Origin: Pseudomonas sp. NFIX28
GTDB taxonomy: Bacteria > Pseudomonadota > Gammaproteobacteria > Pseudomonadales > Pseudomonadaceae
NCBI RefSeq assembly: GCF_900107395.1
Contig: NZ_FNPW01000005.1
Span: 210,602-274,601, forward strand
DNA length: 64,000 bases
Direction of reading: 5' to 3'
The translations under genes were made by a program, and so were the position numbers. Below the pieces are notes generated by a model, which searched no databases, was not told where the DNA came from, and was given only the letters and a program-made list of their open reading frames with translations. Shown piece after piece: positions 10,906 through 18,615 of the stretch; within the stretch, counting starts at the first letter, position 1, and every line of letters begins with the position of its first letter.

Positions 10906-11034
10906 CTGTAGCCGCTGCCGCAGGCTGCGATCGACCGGAACGGTCGTAAAAAAGGCCACCGCCATTCAACAGAATCGCGGTGGCCTTTTTGCCTGTCCTT
11001 CGGCCAGGATCGCAGCCTGCGGCAGCGGCTACAG
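10906..11034. repeat. REP-like inverted repeat enclosing the tolC/waaA terminator
   Basis: Two inverted arms, the left reading GTAGCCGCTGCCGCAGGCTG (from 10908) and the right its complement (ending 11032), flank the terminator hairpin. The right arm extends into waaA: the waaA stop codon (TAG, 11029-11031 on the minus strand) is part of the repeat arm. Confidence 0.85.
10945..10993. terminator. Bidirectional rho-independent terminator between tolC and waaA
   Basis: Stem GGCCACCGC (10954-10962) pairs with GCGGTGGCC (10977-10985), with an A-run before and a T-run (TTTTT) after it, so it can stop transcription from both convergent genes. Confidence 0.85.
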
Positions 11035-12300
11035 CAAGCGGTCCAACCCGTCGAGCAGGCGCTGCAGGGCGCCCTGGTTGCTGCGCATCACTTGCAGCCC
11101 GGCGTCGGCCATCTTTTGTGCATCCCGTGGCAACTCGAACAGGCGCTGCACCGCCACCGCCAGGCCATGAGCATCGTCCACTTCCTGCAAGGCGCCCGCC
11201 TCGCGCAGCATCGCCGCGATCTCCAGGAAGTTGAACAAATGCGGTCCGCTCAGCACCGGCTTGGCCAGGGCCGCCGGCTCCAGCAGGTTGTGGCCGCCGT
11301 TGGGCACCAGGCTGCCACCGACAAAGGCGCTGTCCGCCAAGGCATAGAGAAACAGCAGCTCGCCCATGGTGTCGCCCAGCAGCACCGAAGTGCCGGCGGT
11401 GACCGGCTCGGCGCTCGAGCGGCGAATAGTCGCGAAACCTTGCTGCCGGCACAGCTCGAACACCGAGTTGAATCGCTCCGGATGACGCGGCACCAGGATC
11501 AGCAAGGCATCCGGGTGGCTGGCCAGCAATTGGCGATGGGCATCCAGCACCACGGCATCTTCGCCTTCATGGGTGCTGGCGGCGATCCACACCGGGCGCT
11601 CGCCGGCTTGCCATTGCTGGCGCAGCTCGCTGGCGCGCACCAGCAGTTGCGGGTCGATGCTCAGGTCGAACTTGATCGAGCCCGTCACCTCGACTGTTTC
11701 CGGGCGTGCGCCCAACTGGCGAAAACGTTCGGCTTCGGCTTCGGTCTGCACCGCGAACAGGCTCATTTGCGCGAGCATCGGTGCGGTCAGCTTGGCAAAG
11801 CGCCCATAACCCCGGGCCGAGCGCTCCGACAACCGCCCATTGGCCAGCGCCACCGGAATCCCGCGCTTGGCGCACTGGTGAATGTGGTTGGGCCACAGTT
11901 CGGTTTCCATGATCACCGCCAGCTTCGGCCGCACCCGCTCGAGAAAACGCGCGGCGGCGCACGGCAGGTCGTAGGGCAGGTAGCAATGCTGGATGCGCGG
12001 CTCGTTGGCGAACAGCGCCTGGATACGCTCCGAGCCCGTCGGCGTCATGCAGGTGACCGTGATCGGCAGCTGTGGATAGCGCGCCAGCAAGGCGCGGATC
12101 ATCGGCGCGGCGGCGATGCTTTCCCCTACCGACACGGCGTGCACCCAGATCCCGCCCGGCTGCATCGCCGGCAGGCCCCAGGAAAAACGTTCGCCAACCC
12201 GCCTGGCATAAGCCGGCGCCTTGCGCGCCCGCAGCCACAGACGAATCGCCACCAATGGCAGCCCCAAGTAAAACAGTGCGGTGTAGAGAGTTCTATTCAT
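11029..12300 (-). CDS. waaA: 3-deoxy-D-manno-octulosonic acid (Kdo) transferase WaaA
   Basis: WaaA adds Kdo residues from CMP-Kdo to the lipid A precursor at the inner membrane. The 423-residue protein begins MNRTLYTALFYLGLPLVAIRL, a single N-terminal membrane segment, followed by WVHAVSVGESIAA near residues 48-61, then ITVTCMTPTGSERI, the METELWPN motif near 125, and the C-terminal donor-binding domain with VGGSLVPNGGHNLLEPAA near 310-327. This is the GT30 family pattern. The start at 12300 gives the normal length; an upstream in-frame extension is not supported. It converges with tolC. Confidence 0.97.
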   Translation of the reverse strand: MNRTLYTALFYLGLPLVAIRLWLRARKAPAYARRVGERFSWGLPAMQPGGIWVHAVSVGESIAAAPMIRALLARYPQLPITVTCMTPTGSERIQALFANEPRIQHCYLPYDLPCAAARFLERVRPKLAVIMETELWPNHIHQCAKRGIPVALANGRLSERSARGYGRFAKLTAPMLAQMSLFAVQTEAEAERFRQLGARPETVEVTGSIKFDLSIDPQLLVRASELRQQWQAGERPVWIAASTHEGEDAVVLDAHRQLLASHPDALLILVPRHPERFNSVFELCRQQGFATIRRSSAEPVTAGTSVLLGDTMGELLFLYALADSAFVGGSLVPNGGHNLLEPAALAKPVLSGPHLFNFLEIAAMLREAGALQEVDDAHGLAVAVQRLFELPRDAQKMADAGLQVMRSNQGALQRLLDGLDRLL

Positions 12301-12323
12301 GGCGGCGGAGTTTATCGGCTTTT

Positions 12324-13214
12324 TCAGCCAATCGCCCGCAGGTGCACGGCAAAACGCTCCGCCAGCCACTGCGCCGCCAGGCCCAGGGGTTCATCGCGGC
12401 GCCAGACCAGCTCCACCACCAGCGCCGGCGGGGTCCACTCGCTGGTCAATTCGACCATCTGGTTCTGATAGGCCGGATACTGCACCACATGCCGCGGCAG
12501 CCAGGCCCAGCCCAGGCCGCGCATCAGCAACTCGGCCATCGCGTAGAAGCTGTCGGCGCGCCAGACCTGCGGGCTGATCTGCTCGCCACTGGGGTAAGCG
12601 CTCAATTGCGGGGAGATCAGCAACTGGCGATGCCGCGCCAGTTGCTGGCGGTCCACCTGTCGCTCGCCGGCCAACGGGTGGCCGACCGCACACACCGTGA
12701 CCATCTCGACACTGCCCAGGGCCCGGCGCTCAAGGGTCTCGGACATCTGTTCATGGTGAAACAGCAAGCCGAGGTCGGCCCGGCGCTCCACCAGCTTGCG
12801 CGCCACATCACCCTGGGCGCTGCTGGCCAGCTGGACTTCAAGGCTGGGGAACTGCTCGGACAAGGCCTCGAGGCTATCGAGCACCGGCTGGAACGGCATC
12901 GCCTCGTCCAGGGCCAGGCGCAAGCGCGCCTCCTGGCCCCGCATCAACGCCAGCGCTCGCCCGTTCAGGCGCTCGCATTGGCGCAGCACTTCCCGCGCCT
13001 CCGCGAGCAAGGCGCTGCCCGCCTCCGTGAGCTTCGGCTGACGACCGCTGCTGCGCTCGAACAATGTCACGCCGAGGTCGGCCTCCAGCAGCGCGATCGA
13101 ACTGCTGACCGCCGATTGCGCCTTGCGCTGGTCGCGAGCCACAGCCGAAAACGAGCGCTGCTCGGCGACGCTGACGAACAGCCGCATCTGCTCCAGATTC
13201 CATTGCACATTCAT
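12324..13214 (-). CDS. LysR family transcriptional regulator
   Basis: A LysR-type regulator of about 296 residues. The N-terminal winged helix-turn-helix is clear: MRLFVSVAEQRSFSAVARDQRKAQSAVSSSI followed by LEADLGVTLFERSSGR, the usual LysR recognition and wing sequence. The C-terminal part has the periplasmic-binding-protein-like effector domain (LRLALDEAMPFQPVL, then LLFHHEQMSETLERRAL). A start four residues earlier (13226) is possible; neither has a strong binding site. It diverges from the SMR pump gene with about 100 bases between them, so it may regulate that gene, though this is inference. Its effector is unknown. Confidence 0.92.
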   Translation of the reverse strand: MNVQWNLEQMRLFVSVAEQRSFSAVARDQRKAQSAVSSSIALLEADLGVTLFERSSGRQPKLTEAGSALLAEAREVLRQCERLNGRALALMRGQEARLRLALDEAMPFQPVLDSLEALSEQFPSLEVQLASSAQGDVARKLVERRADLGLLFHHEQMSETLERRALGSVEMVTVCAVGHPLAGERQVDRQQLARHRQLLISPQLSAYPSGEQISPQVWRADSFYAMAELLMRGLGWAWLPRHVVQYPAYQNQMVELTSEWTPPALVVELVWRRDEPLGLAAQWLAERFAVHLRAIG

Positions 13215-13317
13215 GAGCCAACCCATCTTCAGAACAGATAGGTAATGACTTTACCCCATCTGCTCAATCTCTAGAATGCCGACCTCATCAAGCAAGCCCA
13301 AACACGAGGACTCTCCC

Positions 13318-13650
13318 ATGAACGCTTACACCTACCTGGCCATCGCCATCTGCGCCGAAGTGATCGCCACTGTTTCGATGAAAGCGGTCAAGGGCCTGAG
13401 CACTCCGCTGCCATTGCTGCTGATCATCGTCGGCTATGGCGTGGCTTTCTGGATGCTGACCCTGGTGGTGCGCACCGTGCCGGTGGGCGTGGCTTACGCG
13501 GTCTGGGCCGGCATGGGCATTGTCATGGTCAGCGTGGCCGCGCTGTTCCTCTACGGGCAGAAGCTGGATATCCCGGCGATGCTCGGCATGGCCCTGATCG
13601 TCCTGGGCGTGGTGGTAATCCAGCTGTTTTCCAAGACCGCCGGGCACTGA
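13318..13650 (+). CDS. Small multidrug resistance (SMR) family transporter
   Basis: A 110-residue, four-helix inner-membrane protein of the SMR family, which exports quaternary ammonium compounds or related cations by proton antiport as a dimer. The essential Glu is at residue 14 (AIAICAEVIAT), and the YAVWAGMGIV motif in helix 3 matches the EmrE YAIWSGVGIV region, including the substrate-binding Trp. The ATG at 13318 is chosen so that Glu falls at position 14; the longer frame starting at 13276 lacks this. Sequence is nearer to EmrE-type than to guanidinium (Gdx/SugE) exporters because of that Trp context and A(E)VIATVSMK. Divergent from the LysR gene. Confidence 0.93.
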   Translation: MNAYTYLAIAICAEVIATVSMKAVKGLSTPLPLLLIIVGYGVAFWMLTLVVRTVPVGVAYAVWAGMGIVMVSVAALFLYGQKLDIPAMLGMALIVLGVVVIQLFSKTAGH

Positions 13651-13653
13651 TCC

Positions 13654-13730
13654 GTACCGCTGCCTTAGGCCCTTCAAGAGCACGACCGTTTCGCGCTCGA
13701 TCGCAGCCTTCGGCAGCGACAACACAAAGC
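13654..13730. repeat. Degenerate REP-like inverted repeat
   Basis: A decayed copy of the same element seen elsewhere in the window: left arm GTACCGCTGCCTTAGGC, right arm GATCGCAGCCTTCGGCAGCG. Its inner segment CAAGAGCACGACCG followed by TTCGCGCTCG is shared almost exactly with the copy at 30664-30767. Confidence 0.7.
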
Positions 13731-13829
13731 GCTCCGCCAAGCGCGCCCCTGCCAGTTTGATCGCCAACAAAGCCTGTGCGGCTCGAGCCTGTATACTGCG
13801 CGCCTAGTCTTGAACACCGAGGTCGCTGC

Positions 13830-15005
13830 ATGCCATCCGTTATTTCCACCGACGTGCTGATTGTCGGCGCCGGAGTCGCCGGCCTCTGGCTGAACGCGCG
13901 CCTGCGTCGCCAGGGCTTTTCCACTGTGCTGGTGGAGAGCGCCAGCCTCGGCGGCGGACAAAGCGTCAAGTCTCAGGGAATCATTCACGGCGGCGCCAAA
14001 TATGCCCTGCATGGCGCCCTGACCGGCGCTTCGGAAGCCATCGCCGACATGCCGCGCCGCTGGCGCGAAGCCCTGGCCGGCAGCGGCGAGCTGGACCTGT
14101 CCGGTGTGCGCCTGCTGTCCGAGGCCCATTACCTGTGGTCCCCCGGCACCCTGGCCGGCAACCTCACCAGCTTTTTCGCCAGCAAGGCGGTGCGCGGCCG
14201 CGTCGACCAGGTCAAGGGCGACCAGTTGCCACCGGCCCTGCAGGACCGTCGCTTCAAGGGCAAGGTCTATCGCCTGGCCGAATTGGTGGTCGATGTGCCA
14301 AGCCTGATCGGGCGCCTGGCCGAACTGGGCGGCGACAGCCTGCTGGCCGCGCAGAAGATCGAACCCCTGCTGGAAAACGGGCAATTGGCGGGCCTGCGGG
14401 TCGATGATCGGGAAATCCGCGCGCAACGCGTCGTGCTCAGCGCCGGAGCCGGCAACGCCGAGCTGTTGAGCCGCCTCGGCCTGAGCCAGCCGGCCATGCA
14501 ACGCCGGCCGTTGCACATGGTGATCGTCAAGGGCCCGAGCCTGAAACCGCTGTACGCCCATTGCCTGGGTGGCGGGCCCAAGCCACGCATCACCGTGACC
14601 ACCCACCCGGCGGCCGACGGCCAATGGGTCTGGTACCTCGGCGGCGACATTGCCGAAGCCGAAGGCGTGGCTCGCGAGCCGGCGGCGCAGATTGCCGCCG
14701 CCCAGAAAGAACTCGGCAACCTGTTGCCATGGGTCGATCTCAGCCAGGCGCAATGGGCCACCCTGCGGGTTGACCGCGCCGAACCCGCGCAATCGGGCCT
14801 GACCCGCCCGGACAATGCCTTCCTCGCCGAACAGGACCGTCTGCTGGTCGGCTGGCCGACCAAGCTGGCCCTGGCCCCTGACTTCGCCGACCGGGTGTTC
14901 GCCGCCCTCGAGCGCGACGGCATCAAGCCGGGCCCCGCGACTCCGTTACCGGAGCTACCGAAACCCGCCATCGCGCAACCGGCATGGGAGCAACTGCTGC
15001 CATGA
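13830..15005 (+). CDS. FAD-dependent oxidoreductase (DAO family)
   Basis: A 391-residue flavoprotein of the D-amino-acid-oxidase/GlpD-like superfamily. The Rossmann FAD-binding motif is at the N-terminus: DVLIVGAGVAGLWLNARLRRQG (GXGXXG), followed by the VLVES acidic end of strand 2 and a GGGQSVKSQGIIHGG segment (about residues 43-57) that usually contacts the flavin. The C-terminal part has LRVDRAEPAQS and LLVGWPTKLALAPDFADRVF. The substrate cannot be told from sequence. Start is an ATG after GAGG. The next gene overlaps by four bases (ATGA), so this protein and the aldo/keto reductase are translationally coupled and probably act in one pathway. Confidence 0.86.
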   Translation: MPSVISTDVLIVGAGVAGLWLNARLRRQGFSTVLVESASLGGGQSVKSQGIIHGGAKYALHGALTGASEAIADMPRRWREALAGSGELDLSGVRLLSEAHYLWSPGTLAGNLTSFFASKAVRGRVDQVKGDQLPPALQDRRFKGKVYRLAELVVDVPSLIGRLAELGGDSLLAAQKIEPLLENGQLAGLRVDDREIRAQRVVLSAGAGNAELLSRLGLSQPAMQRRPLHMVIVKGPSLKPLYAHCLGGGPKPRITVTTHPAADGQWVWYLGGDIAEAEGVAREPAAQIAAAQKELGNLLPWVDLSQAQWATLRVDRAEPAQSGLTRPDNAFLAEQDRLLVGWPTKLALAPDFADRVFAALERDGIKPGPATPLPELPKPAIAQPAWEQLLP

Positions 15006-15814
15006 GCCAGGCGACCCTGCACGACCTGCATCGCCCCTTCGGCAGCACCGGGCTGCTGGTGTCTCCGCTGGGCCTGGGCACCGTGAAACTCGGACGCGAC
15101 CAAGGGGTGAAATACCCCAACGGCTTTCAGATTCCGGATGACGCCGAAGCCCGCATGCTGCTCAAGCTGACCCGCGACCTGGGCATCAACCTGATCGACA
15201 CCGCGCCGGCCTATGGCCGCAGCGAGGAGCGCCTGGGCCCGCTGCTGCGCGGACAACGCCAGGACTGGGTGATTGTCAGCAAGGTCGGCGAAGAGTTCGA
15301 AAACGGCCTGTCGCGGCACGATTTCAGTGCTGCGCATACCCGGTTTTCGGTGGAACGCAGCCTGCAGCGCCTGGAAACCGACTTCATCGACCTGGTGCTG
15401 GTGCATTCCGACGGCAATGACCTGCACATCCTCGAGCAGTGCGAGGTCTACCAGACGCTGGCCGAGCTCAAGCAGGAAGGCAAGATCCGTGGTTTCGGGT
15501 TTTCCGGGAAAACCGTCGAGGGCGGCCTCAAGGCCCTGGAACAGGGCGACTGCGCGATGGTCACCTACAATTTGAACGAACAGAACGAAAGAGCGGTCAT
15601 CGATTACGCCGCAGCCCACGGCAAGGGCATCCTGGTGAAAAAAGCCCTGGCCAGTGGCCATGTGTGCCTGAGCCCCGGTGTCGACCCGGTTCGCGCCAGC
15701 TTCGAATTGCTGTTCGACCAGCCGGGCGTCGCCAGTGCTATTGTCGGGACCATCAATCCGTTGCACCTGGCCCATAATGTCGCCACTGTCGCGCAGGTAC
15801 TGCGCAAGAACTGA
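15002..15814 (+). CDS. Aldo/keto reductase
   Basis: A 270-residue NAD(P)H-dependent reductase with the aldo/keto reductase barrel. The catalytic tetrad elements are visible: LIDTAPAYGRSEERLGPLL gives the Asp and Tyr (about residues 65-73), VIVSKVG the Lys near 96, and VLVHSDGND the His near 137. The C-terminal part ends with SAIVGTINPLHLAHNV, typical of the AKR cofactor loop, though shorter than the usual 300+ residues. Start ATG overlaps the previous stop. Forms a run with the FAD oxidoreductase upstream and the unrecognised gene 41 bases downstream. Confidence 0.9.
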   Translation: MSQATLHDLHRPFGSTGLLVSPLGLGTVKLGRDQGVKYPNGFQIPDDAEARMLLKLTRDLGINLIDTAPAYGRSEERLGPLLRGQRQDWVIVSKVGEEFENGLSRHDFSAAHTRFSVERSLQRLETDFIDLVLVHSDGNDLHILEQCEVYQTLAELKQEGKIRGFGFSGKTVEGGLKALEQGDCAMVTYNLNEQNERAVIDYAAAHGKGILVKKALASGHVCLSPGVDPVRASFELLFDQPGVASAIVGTINPLHLAHNVATVAQVLRKN

Positions 15815-15855
15815 TGCCGCCCACGCGGCCGACCCCGACGCAAGAAGGAGCCGAC

Positions 15856-16827
15856 ATGCCGCGTACGCTCATTAGAAAGAACCCCAGCAACTTCAAGACC
15901 CTGCCCCTGTTCGTCGAAGCGACTCCCGAAGGCCTCAGCTACCAGAGCGTCGGCATGCCGCTGAACTTTGCGCAGACCCTGCAGCGTAGGCGCCCGGTCG
16001 CGGTGGCCGACGCCGAGCGCTTTGCCCTGGAACTGGCCAACCTGGGCGTCTCGGTACGCCTGACCCTGCATTGGCAGAACCGCGATTATTGGGTGCTGGT
16101 GCGCCAGCGCCGGCAAGACCGCGGCGACGTGGTGCTCAAGCTGATTTCCGGTTACGTCCCGGCTCACGAGCTGAACCTGCCGCTGCATACCGCCATCCAG
16201 GAAATCGCCGAGGAATGCCTGCTGGAAACCCCGGAAGGCTGGCTCGGCGGGCGTTTCAACGACACCTGGCTGCCGGCGCCCTATTCGGCGGCCCTGCATT
16301 ATCGCGAGGCCCTGCCCTTTCGCCTGACGCCGCTTTCTGGCGCGGCACGCCCGGTGCGCTGCGCCAACCTGCAGCTGCTGGAACGGCCGCGGGCTTATGT
16401 GCACCTGCCTACCGCTTCGCTGCAGCTGATTTATGACCTGCGGCTGGACGTGCCCAAAGAAGCCAAATCCCTGAGCCTGTTCCATGTCGACGAACGCCTG
16501 GAAGGCGATCAACTGGTGGCACGCCTGGATCGCAAGCGCCCGGACTTGTACCTGATGCCGCTCAAGGACGGGCAGCCCTGCGCCGAGCTCTATACGTTGA
16601 AGAAGGATCAGTTGCACCCGGCGAGCACTCGCGGCCTGTATCTGGCCGAAAGCTTCGCCCAGCAGCAAGGCTGGTTGGTGCGCGAGGAGCGGATTCGCTG
16701 GAAGGACTGGCTGAAGCAGCAGGGCTTGAGCGCCCCGGAGAAAGACTCCAAGCTCCAGCGTTTTACCGGCAAGGCGCGGCAGATATTGCGCAAGATGGTA
16801 CCGACCAAGACCAGCCGGCAACGTTGA
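15856..16827 (+). CDS. Conserved hypothetical protein with a degenerate Nudix-like box
   Basis: I do not recognise this 323-residue soluble protein with confidence. Residues 99-123 contain a pattern close to a Nudix box: G99-X5-E105, then nine residues instead of seven, then QEIAEECLL (115-123) where the consensus is REUXEEXGU. Two invariant positions differ (Arg to Gln, Gly to Leu), so metal-dependent hydrolase activity is uncertain. The C-terminus is basic (KARQILRKMVPTKTSRQR). ATG at 15856 follows AAGGAG with ideal spacing. It closes the oxidoreductase run and precedes an inverted repeat; hldE converges on it. Confidence 0.75.
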   Translation: MPRTLIRKNPSNFKTLPLFVEATPEGLSYQSVGMPLNFAQTLQRRRPVAVADAERFALELANLGVSVRLTLHWQNRDYWVLVRQRRQDRGDVVLKLISGYVPAHELNLPLHTAIQEIAEECLLETPEGWLGGRFNDTWLPAPYSAALHYREALPFRLTPLSGAARPVRCANLQLLERPRAYVHLPTASLQLIYDLRLDVPKEAKSLSLFHVDERLEGDQLVARLDRKRPDLYLMPLKDGQPCAELYTLKKDQLHPASTRGLYLAESFAQQQGWLVREERIRWKDWLKQQGLSAPEKDSKLQRFTGKARQILRKMVPTKTSRQR

Positions 16828-16835
16828 GCGCCGCC

Positions 16836-16867
16836 CCGCCCACTCCAGCTTTCGCGAGAGTGGGCGG
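16836..16867. terminator. Hairpin between convergent gene at 15856 and hldE
   Basis: Perfect 10-bp stem CCGCCCACTC / GAGTGGGCGG with a 12-base loop, nine bases after the stop at 16827. No T-run follows, so it is a possible but unproven terminator. Confidence 0.5.
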
Positions 16868-16881
16868 ATTGGCGGCAAGCC

Positions 16882-18306
16882 TCATTCGGTCTTGCGGATC
16901 TTCTCGACTATGGCCGTGGTGGAACTGTTCTCCACCAGCCCCAGCACCTTCACGGTGCCTCCATAAGCCTTGACGATGTCGGCGCCGACCACCTGATCGA
17001 CCGAGTAATCGCCACCCTTGACCAGCACGTCCGGCTTGACCTGGGCCAGCAGGTTTTCCGGCGTGCCTTCAGGGAAGCTGATGACCCAGTCCACCGCGCC
17101 CAGGCCCGCCAGGACCGCCATGCGCCGGTCGACGCTGTTGATCGGACGGCCCGGCCCTTTCAGGCGGCTGACCGACGCATCGTCGTTGATCGCCACGATC
17201 AGGCGATCGCCTTGCGCCCGCGCCTGCTCGAGGTAGGTCACATGGCCGGCGTGGAGGATGTCGAAGCAGCCGTTGGTGAAGACGATCTTCTCTTTGTGCG
17301 CACGCGCATCGTCGATCGCCAACAGCAATTGGTCGAGGCTCAGCACGCCGCGCTCGGAACCTTCCTCACGCTGGATCGCGCGACGCAGTTCCGGGGCGCT
17401 GATCGCCGCGGTACCCAGCTTGCCGACCACGATGCCGGCAGCCAGGTTGGCCAGGGCCACCGCGTGCGGCAGCTCTTCACCCGCCGCGATTGCCGCCGCC
17501 AGGGTGGAAATCACGGTATCGCCGGCACCGGTGACATCGAACACTTCACGGGCCCGGGCCGGCAGATGCAGCGCCGGGTGATCGGGACGCAGCAGGGTCA
17601 TGCCGTGCTCGCCACGGGTCACCAGCAGGGCGCCCAGCTCAAGGTCGTGCATCAGCTTCGCGCCTTTGCTGACCAGGTCGTGCTCGTCGACACAACCGCC
17701 GACGATGGTTTCGAATTCGCTGAGGTTCGGGGTAATCAGGCTGGCGCCACGATAAATCGAGAAATCCTTGCCTTTCGGGTCCGCCAGCACCGGGATGCCA
17801 CGGGCACGCGCGGCCTGGATCAGCGCCTGATGGTTCTTCAGGGCACCTTTGCCGTAGTCGGACAACACCAGCACCTTGATGCCGTCCAGCAACTGGTCGA
17901 CTTCGGCGCCCAAGGCCAGGGCATCCGTGGCGAAGGGTTGTTCGAAATCGATACGCAGCAATTGCTGGTGCCGGCTCATGACCCGCAGCTTGACGATGGT
18001 CGGCTGGTGGGCAATGCGCTGGAACAGGGCGCGCACGCCCGCGCCTTCCAGGCTGTTGGAGAGGCTATTGGCAGCCTCATCGTCGCCGGTGACGCCGACC
18101 AGCGAGGCCGGCGCGCCGAGCGCGGCAATGTTCAAGGCAACGTTCGCGGCACCGCCCGGGCGATCCTCGATTTGCTCGACCTTGACCACCGGTACCGGCG
18201 CCTCAGGGGAAATCCGTGAGGTACCACCATGCCAGTAACGGTCGAGCATGACATCGCCGACCACCAAGACAGGGGCTTGATCGAATCGCGGCATGGACAA
18301 CTTCAT
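16882..18306 (-). CDS. hldE: Bifunctional heptose 7-phosphate kinase / heptose 1-phosphate adenyltransferase HldE
   Basis: HldE makes ADP-heptose precursor for the LPS inner core: its N-terminal ribokinase-like domain phosphorylates D-glycero-D-manno-heptose 7-phosphate and its C-terminal nucleotidyltransferase domain adds AMP. The kinase domain (about 1-320) shows [26 protein letters not shown] and the [10 protein letters not shown] anion-hole motif. The transferase domain starts near 345 with [13 protein letters not shown] (HXGH). Total 474 residues from the ATG at 18306, the standard Pseudomonas length. It is upstream of nothing on the same strand nearby; msbA ends 309 bases before its start. 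Confidence 0.97.
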   Translation of the reverse strand: MKLSMPRFDQAPVLVVGDVMLDRYWHGGTSRISPEAPVPVVKVEQIEDRPGGAANVALNIAALGAPASLVGVTGDDEAANSLSNSLEGAGVRALFQRIAHQPTIVKLRVMSRHQQLLRIDFEQPFATDALALGAEVDQLLDGIKVLVLSDYGKGALKNHQALIQAARARGIPVLADPKGKDFSIYRGASLITPNLSEFETIVGGCVDEHDLVSKGAKLMHDLELGALLVTRGEHGMTLLRPDHPALHLPARAREVFDVTGAGDTVISTLAAAIAAGEELPHAVALANLAAGIVVGKLGTAAISAPELRRAIQREEGSERGVLSLDQLLLAIDDARAHKEKIVFTNGCFDILHAGHVTYLEQARAQGDRLIVAINDDASVSRLKGPGRPINSVDRRMAVLAGLGAVDWVISFPEGTPENLLAQVKPDVLVKGGDYSVDQVVGADIVKAYGGTVKVLGLVENSSTTAIVEKIRKTE

Positions 18307-18615
18307 GGAGCAACCCACATACAAAATGAACAGGGGCGCGATATTAACACAGGGTGAACGCTGCCTAGTTCTACCGCTGCACGAGTATTCGCGATCGATG
18401 CAAACTGTTCATTTATTGAGCAAAAGCTCCGTCAACCGGCTTGTCGCAAGGGCCAGCCCGGGTGGTCGGCACCGGTCTCGCAACCCTGATCCAACGCTGT
18501 TTCAAAGAATTATTCAGTCTTGGACAAGGCTGTAACAGGCGGGATAAAAAATCAGCCGGCGCATTGCACGCCGGGAAACCGTTCCAGGGTGGGCATTGCC
18601 CACCCTGGAGTCGGG
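18307..18615. other. Intergenic region between msbA 3' end and hldE start
   Basis: About 309 bases without a gene. The hldE promoter should lie in the right-hand part; the half next to msbA holds the hairpin at 18584-18608. The short frames here have no binding site or coding character that I can support. Confidence 0.6.
18584..18608 (-). terminator. Strong hairpin just after msbA
   Basis: Perfect 11-bp stem CCAGGGTGGGC / GCCCACCCTGG with a three-base loop, eight bases beyond the msbA stop codon. No clear U-run follows on the minus strand, so it may act as a 3' end stabiliser as well as a terminator. Confidence 0.6.
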
